This document shows positions 48,737 through 55,499 of a stretch of DNA of 64,000 nt, piece by piece. The stretch is taken from the NCBI RefSeq assembly GCF_965279675.1, contig NZ_CBDIIJ010000002.1, positions 2,914,001 through 2,978,000 of the forward strand. The letters are read 5' to 3'. Each line of letters opens with the position of its first letter. The first letter of the stretch is position 1. This stretch comes from Mucisphaera sp965279675 (GTDB taxonomy: Bacteria; Planctomycetota; Phycisphaerae; Phycisphaerales; Phycisphaeraceae). The position numbers and the translations under genes are program-made. The notes beneath the pieces were generated by a model, which ran no database searches, was not told the DNA's origin, and saw only the letters and a list, made by a program, of their open reading frames with translations.

Positions 48737-49963
48737 ATGGCTGCAAATCAAATGAAACGCTTGCCGGTAACGGTTCTCTCCGGATTCCTCGGAGCCGGCA
48801 AAACGACGCTGCTTAACCATGTCCTCAGCAATCGAGAGGGCCTGCGGGTAGCCGTGATTGTCAATGACATGTCTGAGATCAACATCGATGCATCACTTGT
48901 ACGCGATGGTGGTGCCACGCTATCGAGAACCGAAGAGAAGATGGTCGAGATGACCAATGGCTGTATCTGCTGCACGCTGCGTGAAGACCTCATGGTCGAG
49001 GTTCGTCAGCTCGCGGAAGAAGGCCGTTTCGACCACTTGTTGATCGAGTCGACCGGGATCGGCGAGCCCATGCCCGTCGCAGCGACCTTCTCGTTCCGGG
49101 ATGAGAATGACCAGAGTCTCAGTGATGTTGCCGAAGTCGACACCATGGTGACCGTCGTTGACGCCGCCAACTTCATCAAAGATTTCGACAGCAAGCAGCA
49201 CCTTAAAGACCGCTCAATGGAAATGGGCGATGAAGACGAGCGCACCATTGTCGATCTGCTGACGGACCAGATTGAGTTTGCCAACGTGATCGTCATCAAT
49301 AAATGTGATCTGGTTGCCAGTGATGAGATCGATCGACTCGAAGGCATCCTTCATCACATGAATCCAGATGCTCAACTTATCCGCACGCATCGCGGTAACA
49401 TCGACATCAAGACAGTGATCGGAACGGGGATGTACGATGAGCACAAGGCATCAAAGATGCCCGGCTGGTTCAAGGAGCTCAACGGCGAGCACATTCCTGA
49501 AACCGAGGAGTACGGGATCGGCAGCTTTGTGTATCGACGCCGCAGGCCGTTCCATCCGAAACGCTTGATTGAGTTGATGCGGTCGAAACTACGAGGGGTT
49601 GTGCGATCCAAGGGTTACTCATGGATTGCGACACGCCCGCATTACTGCGTGATGTGGTCGCAGGCCGGCTCCTCAATACAGTTAGAACCCTCTGGGGGCT
49701 GGTTCGCGATGGTGCCCAAGGATCAGTGGCCGGATGATCCAGAAACCCGTCGCTGGATTGATTCGATTTGGGATGACGTGGCAGGTGATTGCCGCCAGGA
49801 GATTGTCTTCATCGGCATCGAGATGAATCGTGAGCAATTGGTGGCAGATCTGGATGAAGCCCTCATCACGGACGAGGAGTTGAAGGCAGGCCCCGAGGCT
49901 TGGAGACAGTTCGAAGACCCGATTCCCAGCTGGGAGCCGCAACAGAATGCACTCGCGAACTAA
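48737..49963 (+). CDS. COG0523 GTPase, zinc metallochaperone type (ZNG1/YciC-like)
   Basis: A 408-residue GTP-dependent metal chaperone of the G3E family. The P-loop is GFLGAGKTT (16-24), the metal-binding CICC motif is at 76-79, and the G4 motif is INKCDLV. The long C-terminal CobW_C-type domain is present (GSFVYRRRRPFHPKRLIELM; later Trp-rich). Zur-linked members deliver zinc to key enzymes during starvation. I start at the ATG at 48,737, which follows GGAG; a longer reading frame upstream merely overlaps the FmdB gene. Confidence 0.9.
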   Translation: MAANQMKRLPVTVLSGFLGAGKTTLLNHVLSNREGLRVAVIVNDMSEINIDASLVRDGGATLSRTEEKMVEMTNGCICCTLREDLMVEVRQLAEEGRFDHLLIESTGIGEPMPVAATFSFRDENDQSLSDVAEVDTMVTVVDAANFIKDFDSKQHLKDRSMEMGDEDERTIVDLLTDQIEFANVIVINKCDLVASDEIDRLEGILHHMNPDAQLIRTHRGNIDIKTVIGTGMYDEHKASKMPGWFKELNGEHIPETEEYGIGSFVYRRRRPFHPKRLIELMRSKLRGVVRSKGYSWIATRPHYCVMWSQAGSSIQLEPSGGWFAMVPKDQWPDDPETRRWIDSIWDDVAGDCRQEIVFIGIEMNREQLVADLDEALITDEELKAGPEAWRQFEDPIPSWEPQQNALAN

Positions 49964-49988
49964 TCGCGTTTCATCCAGGAGCAGATGA

Positions 49989-50294
49989 ATGCCTATCTAC
50001 GTCTATGAGGTCCTGCTGCCCGATGGCGAAGAGGGACAGGTGTTTGAGGTCATGCAGAGCATGTCAGATGAACCACTCACGGAGCACCCAACGACCGGCC
50101 AGCCTGTGCGTCGCGTGCTACAGCCAGCCCATATCGCGGGGAAATGGTCAGAGTCAGGCAGCAAGCAGCAGCTATCCGACAAGAACCTAGAAGCTCACGG
50201 CTTTACCAAGTACGTAAAAGCTGGGGGCGGCTACTACGAGAAGCGTGCGGGTCAGGGGCCGGATGTTATCAGTGCTGGTGACGAGCCCGGCTGA
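49989..50294 (+). CDS. FmdB-like protein with no cysteine
   Basis: A 101-residue protein whose frame clearly follows FmdB: MPIYVYEVLLPDGEEGQVFE, then VMQSMSDEPLTEHPTTGQPV and RRVL. Every position that normally holds a zinc-ribbon Cys is replaced, and the whole protein contains none. Together with the degenerate paralogue two genes upstream this gives two cysteine-poor FmdB proteins in one operon, the pattern expected of zinc-free substitutes. An AGGAG site precedes the ATG. Spacing to the GTPase gene is 25 bp. Confidence 0.75.
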   Translation: MPIYVYEVLLPDGEEGQVFEVMQSMSDEPLTEHPTTGQPVRRVLQPAHIAGKWSESGSKQQLSDKNLEAHGFTKYVKAGGGYYEKRAGQGPDVISAGDEPG

Positions 50295-50344
50295 AGCCTA
50301 AATATGACCTCTTCACAGTTACTCGAGAGCAGGAAAGATCGATA

Positions 50345-50815
50345 ATGGAAGACGTATTGTTTGCAAGCAGAGAGAGTGTGGAGCAGGTGGAGGAGGGAGC
50401 CGAGCTCGCTCCAAGGTTCGATGAACATGGATTAATTCCCGTGGTGACCACGGACATCGACTCTGGCGAACTGCTCATGCATGCCTACATGAATGAGGAG
50501 GCGCTGAAGAAGACCATCGAGCTGGGTGAAGCTGTTTATTGGAGCCGCAGCCGGAAATGTCTTTGGCACAAGGGAGCAACCAGCGGACTGGTCCAGCGTG
50601 TCCGAGAGATCCGGATCGACGATGATCAGGATTGTGTTTGGATCCGTGTAGATGTCCAAGGCGGAGCGAGCTGCCACGTCGGGTATCGCTCTTGTTTCTA
50701 CCGGGCGGTGCCCCACGGAAGTCAAGCTGGCCAGCCTCTTACCTTCACCGAGACCGAGAAGGTCTTCGATCCCAAGGCCGTCTACGGCGATGCTCCCAAC
50801 CCAACCCGTCTTTGA
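50345..50815 (+). CDS. hisI: Phosphoribosyl-AMP cyclohydrolase paralogue (HisI2)
   Basis: HisI opens the ring of phosphoribosyl-AMP in histidine synthesis and is a zinc/magnesium enzyme. Family blocks are VTTDIDSGELLMHAYMN, YWSRSRKCLWHKGATSG and GGASCHVGYRSCF. The usual D-C-D-x-D block is D-D-D-Q-D at 92-96, so the zinc-ligand Cys is Asp93; C110 and C117 remain, and an extra Cys97 appears. A HisI copy in a zinc-type operon is known from other bacteria as a stand-in when zinc is scarce. No other his gene is nearby. Confidence 0.88.
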   Translation: MEDVLFASRESVEQVEEGAELAPRFDEHGLIPVVTTDIDSGELLMHAYMNEEALKKTIELGEAVYWSRSRKCLWHKGATSGLVQRVREIRIDDDQDCVWIRVDVQGGASCHVGYRSCFYRAVPHGSQAGQPLTFTETEKVFDPKAVYGDAPNPTRL

Positions 50816-50834
50816 TAGTTAGTGATACGCCTAC

Positions 50835-51857
50835 ATGACCACTGAATCCGCCGTCCCCTGTCATATCGTCGCCGGTCCTTTGGGTGTGGGAAAGACCACC
50901 GCGATTCTCAACTATCTGCGCCGTTACGCATCCCATCAACGGGTTGGCGTGTTGGTCAACGATTTTGGTCCGGTTGGACTAGATGGGGCGACGCTTGCCG
51001 CAGAAGCACCCAAAACCAAAGTGCTGAATGTGCCTGGTGGTTGCATCTGCTGCACCATGCTGGCTGAGCTTCCTGATTGTGTTAGACGGCTTGTTTCTGA
51101 TCAGTCTCTGGATCGGTTGATCATCGAACCCAGTGGCATGGCTTCACCTGCACAAGTCATTGATCTGCTACGGAGCAGTCAGCAAGACTTGGACATCCGA
51201 CTACAACCGTCTGTCGTCATGCTGAATACTGGCGATTTTGATGAGGAGACCTTCGAAACCCGCGCCTACTACCACATGTTTTGCGAGGCGGCGGATATTC
51301 TTGTTTTCAACTGGTGCGATCGAGCCAGCGAGTCAAAGATCAACCGGGCACGGCAGTGGGGTAGCAAGCTCAACCCGCCAAAGCTACGGGTGTTGACCAC
51401 CTCTCAGGGAGAATTGCCCGCTGATGTATTCAAGGACTGGCCAACCAAGCTCGAGGAGGGCCAGCAAGTTTGCCAGCACGAACATCATCACGACCACAGC
51501 CATGAGCATAATCACAGCCATGGACACGACCCCAAAGTCCACCCTGGTGGGTTCGTGCTGGAAGCCGGCCGCTGTTTTGATGAGCAACAGCTATTGATCA
51601 ACCTCATGCGTGTTTGCCACGAAGGCATCGCTGAGAATGAGGTGCTTCGGTTAAAGGGGGTCTTCCACACGAACGGTGGCTGGCAGTCTATCGAGATCGC
51701 CAATCGTGAGGTGACCTTCCGGCCTTCGGCTCATCGACGCGATAACCGCATGGAATGGCTGACTCAGCCCGGCATCATTAATCAGGAGCAGATGCTGCTA
51801 GAAATGGAAAAGCCGTTGGATTGGCGAGGGCTGGCGGAGTCGTTGAATATTAGTTGA
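50835..51857 (+). CDS. Second COG0523 GTPase with histidine-rich loop
   Basis: A 340-residue G3E-family protein. The P-loop is GPLGVGKTT (14-22) and the CICC motif is at 70-73. The G4 position reads FNWCD rather than NKxD, so nucleotide specificity may be relaxed. A histidine-dense loop at about 214-232 (12 His in 19 residues) should bind zinc or another metal. The C-terminal domain is short. As the last gene of the operon it probably stores or hands over metal together with the first GTPase. A GGAAAG-like start region and 19-bp spacing from hisI fit an operon. Confidence 0.88.
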   Translation: MTTESAVPCHIVAGPLGVGKTTAILNYLRRYASHQRVGVLVNDFGPVGLDGATLAAEAPKTKVLNVPGGCICCTMLAELPDCVRRLVSDQSLDRLIIEPSGMASPAQVIDLLRSSQQDLDIRLQPSVVMLNTGDFDEETFETRAYYHMFCEAADILVFNWCDRASESKINRARQWGSKLNPPKLRVLTTSQGELPADVFKDWPTKLEEGQQVCQHEHHHDHSHEHNHSHGHDPKVHPGGFVLEAGRCFDEQQLLINLMRVCHEGIAENEVLRLKGVFHTNGGWQSIEIANREVTFRPSAHRRDNRMEWLTQPGIINQEQMLLEMEKPLDWRGLAESLNIS

Positions 51858-52214
51858 TCTAAGAGTCAGATCCTGCGCGGTGTCGCTTACGGTCATGGGG
51901 CTTGTGTCAAGACTTCCAAGCTGAAAGTTGAAGGTTCGAGTCCCTTCGCCCGCTTCCCCATTTACAGCCTTGGCCTGCCCCCTCAACCTGATCCACTTAA
52001 AGCTCAGGATCAGAATTAGAAGAGGACTATGAATGATCTCCTGTCCGCTGTGAGCATTGGTCGTTCTGTGCAGTCACAGAAGTTCTTAACCCCGGAACTC
52101 AAAGGCTAGGCCATACATACAGTCAATACCTGCCCCCTCCCCGGTATGGGGGCTCTGGGTGAATCCTTCATTGAACGTGTGGTGCCTCTTGAGCAGCACG
52201 TTAGAACATCGCCT
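51858..52214. other. Non-coding stretch with tRNA remnant
   Basis: 357 bp without a supported gene after the zinc-type operon. It contains a decayed tRNA-Gly(TCC)-like sequence at its start (annotated separately) and otherwise low-information sequence. Two CCTGCCCCCT repeats (about 51,975 and 52,131) are noted but unexplained. Confidence 0.5.
51905..51954 (+). pseudogene. tRNA-Gly(TCC)-like remnant
   Basis: It resembles the 3' two-thirds of tRNA-Gly(TCC): anticodon loop CTTCCAA followed by GCTGA, a T arm GAAGGTTCGAGTCCCTTC and acceptor CGCCCGCT. The anticodon stem does not pair, and the T stem seems to have lost one G, so it is not functional. Sequence upstream (from about 51,876) may be its decayed 5' part. 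It may be a scar of an older insertion at a different tRNA. Confidence 0.5.
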
Positions 52215-52362
52215 CTAACCCTCCCTCTCCAGCCCAGCCTCAACCATCACTAGGACCGCCTTCCGCACACCCTCAGGCAGCTTCAGCCAAGCGTCCACTA
52301 CCCGCCTGAGATCCTCCTGCTGCTCTATGCACGGCTGTTCTGCATGGGATTTCGCAACGTCA

Positions 52363-53784
52363 TCACACTGATGCGATGTTAAGCGTATGTCTAAACCATG
52401 ACTTACAACTACTGGTTCGAGTCCAGTGCCGCCCATCAGCCCCCCTGCATGGGGGGCTTTTCTTTGATTCTGGCTCCTCAGGCGGGGTGCATGCTTGCTG
52501 ATTACCCTCATGCACCCCCCTCTGCGTCGATGCAGCGCTCCTATTTGCGCTCCGCTTTTTCGGGGCCTCGTTGACGTTGATCTGTGCCGCTTTCCGGATG
52601 GCTTCCGTCTCGTCGCAGCTCATCACGTAGTGGCTTGCCATGGTCTTGATGGTGTGCCCCATCCATCTGGCGGCATCGGCCATGGCGTGACCTTCCTGGG
52701 TGAGCTCGGTAGCGCGGCTGGCTCGGAGGTTGTGCCAGACGCGCGGCCATGGCGTGAGGCCCGCTCGCTGGATGGTTTCGGCCATGCGCTTCTGGAAGTT
52801 CCTGAAGCTCTGTTCGGGCAGAAGCATCACCGCCCCCTCAGGCGCGATCTCTAGCAGGTCCTCGATGTACGGACGGAGCTGGGGATAGATCGGTACGCGG
52901 CGGGTGTGAGTCTTGGCGTCTTTCTTCCGCTTCTGATCGTGAACCAGGATGAAGCCCTGATCGAGCTTAACATCCATAATCCGGATAGCCCTTGGCTCGC
53001 TGGGCGTCCTTAGCCCCCCGTAGCGGGCCAGTGCAATCAAACCCCGCTCATAGGCGTCCTGGGCCGCACCGATAAGCTGCTCGGTTTCAGCCTCGCTGAT
53101 GTAGACCTGTCGCTCAGGGTTCTCCTGTGCTCCACCCTTTACGTACTCAAAGGGTGAGCGGTCGATGAGGCCCCATTGCTGAGCCAGCCTGAAACAAGCC
53201 TTGGCGTGGGTCATGCGTCGGTTGACGGTGGCTTTCGAGAGTCCGCCAAGGCTGCCTGCCTGCTTGTCTCGGCTCGCTTTGGTCTGTTCCATCGTCGGGA
53301 TGTTGCCACTCTGGCGTCGGGCATTGGTCGCGAGCCATGACCTGAAGGCTTCGGCATCTTCCGGCGTGATGATTTGGATGAGCCTGTCTCGGCCAAAGTA
53401 CGTGTCCAGGTTGGCCATGGCTTGCCGGTGGTTGGCCTGGCTGCTTGGCTCATTGCGTTTCTGATACTCCCTAGCCTTGTCGGTGAGGTCGCCTACGGCC
53501 AGGCGGCGTTTCCCTGCCTCGGCAACCAGACCGCTCTCGGACAGCCAAGCCAGTAGGTCTGCATCAATCGTGTTGAGCCATGCTTCGGTTTCTGCCGTGT
53601 GCCGTCTCCCCGCCTTCTTGTCATCCTCCAGATTGCATACGTGCCGGCGGATGGTCTCTGCCGCCTCTTTCCTCATGCGGCCCAGACGCACCCCTCGCCG
53701 TTTGTTCTTCGCATAGGTAACGTCCAGTCTCCATGCGCGTCTGCCGCGTGCATCTGGTTTCCCGATCTGGCTCAGACTGGCCAT
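52363..53784 (-). CDS. int: Tyrosine recombinase (integrase) 2
   Basis: A 473-residue recombinase of the same subfamily as the one at 40 kb. Catalytic blocks are YGGLRTPSE, WHNLRASRATELTQEG and ARWMGHTIKTMASHYVM with the Tyr nucleophile. An SAM-like N-terminal domain lies around residues 120-230. Its 3' end crosses the tRNA-like repeat at 52,412, just as integrase 1 crosses the tRNA. The start overlaps the stop of the upstream HTH gene by one base, so the pair is co-translated. Confidence 0.9.
   Translation of the reverse strand: MASLSQIGKPDARGRRAWRLDVTYAKNKRRGVRLGRMRKEAAETIRRHVCNLEDDKKAGRRHTAETEAWLNTIDADLLAWLSESGLVAEAGKRRLAVGDLTDKAREYQKRNEPSSQANHRQAMANLDTYFGRDRLIQIITPEDAEAFRSWLATNARRQSGNIPTMEQTKASRDKQAGSLGGLSKATVNRRMTHAKACFRLAQQWGLIDRSPFEYVKGGAQENPERQVYISEAETEQLIGAAQDAYERGLIALARYGGLRTPSEPRAIRIMDVKLDQGFILVHDQKRKKDAKTHTRRVPIYPQLRPYIEDLLEIAPEGAVMLLPEQSFRNFQKRMAETIQRAGLTPWPRVWHNLRASRATELTQEGHAMADAARWMGHTIKTMASHYVMSCDETEAIRKAAQINVNEAPKKRSANRSAASTQRGVHEGNQQACTPPEEPESKKSPPCRGADGRHWTRTSSCKSWFRHTLNIASV
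52412..52435. repeat. Attachment-site repeat, right copy
   Basis: It comprises CTGGTTCGAGTCCAGT, then G, then CCGCCCA. It matches the tRNA-Val(CAC) 3' end at 40,090-40,113 in 23 of 24 positions, but no tRNA 5' half precedes it. It marks the junction between the first element and the region headed by integrase 2. Confidence 0.7.
52438..52465 (+). terminator. Strong terminator beside the att repeat
   Basis: AGCCCCCC at 52,438-52,445 and GGGGGGCT at 52,451-52,458 form a perfect 8-bp stem with a TGCAT loop, followed by TTTCTTT. It begins two bases after the tRNA-like repeat, where a tRNA terminator would normally lie, although here it lies within the antisense strand of the integrase 2 gene. Confidence 0.75.
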
Positions 53785-54011
53785 CAGGCATCCTCCTTGC
53801 GTTTGATGGTTTTACGTGTGCGGGTGACCTTGAGGCCGTAGCGGTCGGCTAGGGCATCAGCAACCTTGATGGTGATATTTGACTCCCCCCGTCGAAGCCG
53901 GCTCAGTGTGGCATGACCACAGCCAATGTCCCGCGCGATAGACCTAAGGCTATGAGGATCCGTGCTGAGTGCTGCTCTTAGCTGCCGAGTGATCTCACCT
54001 TGCTGAGTCAT
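53784..54011 (-). CDS. XRE-type helix-turn-helix regulator
   Basis: A 75-residue protein with the HTH SLRSIARDIGCGHATLSRLRRGESNITIKVADALADRYGLK (residues 20-60), a Cro/C1-like fold. It is the counterpart of the small regulator upstream of integrase 1: same order (regulator, then integrase) and similar size. It would control integrase 2 expression. Confidence 0.82.
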   Translation of the reverse strand: MTQQGEITRQLRAALSTDPHSLRSIARDIGCGHATLSRLRRGESNITIKVADALADRYGLKVTRTRKTIKRKEDA

Positions 54012-54399
54012 GGTTCATATATGATCCGATATATCATTCATTCTGTCAAGGGGCTTAGAACTAGAGTTGGCACTCATCAACATGTTTCTGATGAGGAATA
54101 ATGAAGAAGCTGTTACGTACTCTTGGGCATCCCTACTGAAGTCATGATTCCACTTCTCGCCGCAGTAGCTGGTGCTGCCGGGCGTGAGTGACGTACCTGC
54201 ACGCGGTCGAGCGTGTCGTCGCCAGCAGGCAGGCAGCCGAGCAGGACGAAGCAGGCAGTAGCGATTCATCAAGGAACAGATTGAAGCGGTAACTGTTCAG
54301 CTTGGTGAGATCAACGGGCCCCCCACTAAGGCCCCTTGCCATTACGAATCTGCTCCGCGATACTGCGGATCCAAGGTCAAGCTATGTGAGGAGAGAAGC
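54012..54399. other. Intergenic region, 388 bp
   Basis: No gene is supported. Just upstream of the XRE gene start is an AT-rich imperfect palindrome, ATGAT at 54,021-54,025 and ATCAT at 54,033-54,037, which could be the regulator's own operator and promoter. The right end (about 54,380-54,399) has a GAGGAGAGAAGC ribosome site for the HAF-repeat gene. The middle holds nothing I can name. Confidence 0.45.
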
Positions 54400-55485
54400 A
54401 TGCTTAAGACACGGTGGATCGCGTCTACGCTTTGCGCGTTGTTTATACCAACGACCGCTTTGGCAACTAAACCCTTCTTCACAGGCGTGGGTGATCTGCC
54501 TGGGGGGTCTCTAAGTAGCGTCATCGCCGGGGTGAGTGGTGACGGCTCAACGGCTGTCGGAGCTAGTCAAACTGCGTCTGGTTGGGCAGCGATTAAGTGG
54601 ACGATGGAAGGTGGATTAGAAGCGCTCCCTACACCAGAGAATGCGACGATGAGGTTCGCGTGGGACGCCAGCTTTGACGGCTCAGTGATTGTTGGCGAGA
54701 CAGGCGGCCCCATCGGACAAAGCGCGTTTCGTTACAGCGATGCCGAAGGATTCATGAATCTGGGACGCTTCGAATCTCGCAGCACTGCGACCGCGTTCCG
54801 CGTCTCGGGGGATGGAAGCACCGTCGTTGGAAGATCGGGAACCAAAGCGTTCCGATGGACGGCAGAGACGGGCATGGTTGCCCTTACCGACAATGATGGC
54901 AACGATCTCGAAGCAATCGCTTTTGCTGTGAATTCAGACGGCAGCGTTGTGGGGGGCGGTGTCACTTCCGGACCGCTGATCGGGCCAACTGTCTGGGATG
55001 ATAGCCTTGGCCTAATCAGTCTTGACCTGGAACCAGGTGAGGTTCGCGGGCGTGTCATCGACATGACCCCGGATGCATCTATCTTTGTCGGCACAACTGA
55101 CAGAAACTTCGGCAGTGTGTTCACGTCTTCGATCGGTGAAGGCTTGACCACTCTTCAGCAGGGGCCATTTCTCAATGACATCGTGAGCTCGGTTTCGGCT
55201 GATGGCTCAGTCTTGGTTGGCGCAGATGGCTTCGGTCCGAGCATTTGGGAGGATGGAAGGATTCTGCCGTTCGATCTCTGGATGAGGGATCAATACGGCG
55301 TCGATTTTGGGCGTTGGCAGATCATTGAGGTCACCGGGGTCTCTGACGATGGTCTCGTGTTTACAGGTCGGGGGAGAGACGGCCCTGGCGGCTACGCTCA
55401 AGGCTGGTACTTAGTCATCCCAGAACCTTCCTCAGCAGCGCTCTTCTCGTTTGCCCTAGGTCTCGGTCTAGCAAGGCGAAGCTGA
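54400..55485 (+). CDS. HAF-repeat PEP-CTERM protein
   Basis: A 361-residue exported protein. A signal peptide is followed by repeated HAF-type blocks, recognisable as VSGDGSTAVGAS, ASFDGSVIVGET, VSGDGSTVVGRS and VSADGSVLVGAD, alternating with AIKWT/AFRYS/AFRWT strands; such arrays suggest a beta-propeller. It ends IPEPSSAALFSFALGLGLARRS, a PEP-CTERM-like tail. Probably displayed on or released from the surface; function unknown. It is separated from the SRAP gene by 14 bp and may share its transcript. Confidence 0.82.
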   Translation: MLKTRWIASTLCALFIPTTALATKPFFTGVGDLPGGSLSSVIAGVSGDGSTAVGASQTASGWAAIKWTMEGGLEALPTPENATMRFAWDASFDGSVIVGETGGPIGQSAFRYSDAEGFMNLGRFESRSTATAFRVSGDGSTVVGRSGTKAFRWTAETGMVALTDNDGNDLEAIAFAVNSDGSVVGGGVTSGPLIGPTVWDDSLGLISLDLEPGEVRGRVIDMTPDASIFVGTTDRNFGSVFTSSIGEGLTTLQQGPFLNDIVSSVSADGSVLVGADGFGPSIWEDGRILPFDLWMRDQYGVDFGRWQIIEVTGVSDDGLVFTGRGRDGPGGYAQGWYLVIPEPSSAALFSFALGLGLARRS

Positions 55486-55499
55486 TAGCCTAAACTGCC

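Larger units (their letters stand above)
40090..52435. mobile_element. Putative integrative element in tRNA-Val(CAC), about 12.3 kb
   Basis: Bounded by 24-bp near-identical copies of the tRNA-Val 3' end at 40,090-40,113 and 52,412-52,435 (one mismatch). Gene order from the tRNA: recombinase, Cro-like regulator, TubC_N-like protein, DUF3987 protein and excisionase-type HTH on one strand, then two unknown genes, umuC-umuD, a PEP-CTERM gene and the Zur-like operon. No phage structural or conjugation genes are seen, so it would need help to move or is an immobile remnant. The right boundary is inferred from the repeat only. Confidence 0.6.
52215..52511 (-). pseudogene. Possible recombinase C-terminal remnant
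   Basis: A 98-codon frame that contains MGGTGLEPVVVSHGL, the usual C-terminal end of tRNA-site integrases, translated from the tRNA-like repeat, followed by LRRVVDAWLKLPEGVRKAVLVMVEAG. The latter resembles tails seen after some planctomycete integrases. The frame lacks any catalytic domain and overlaps integrase 2 in another frame, so I treat it as a scar rather than a gene. Confidence 0.3.
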
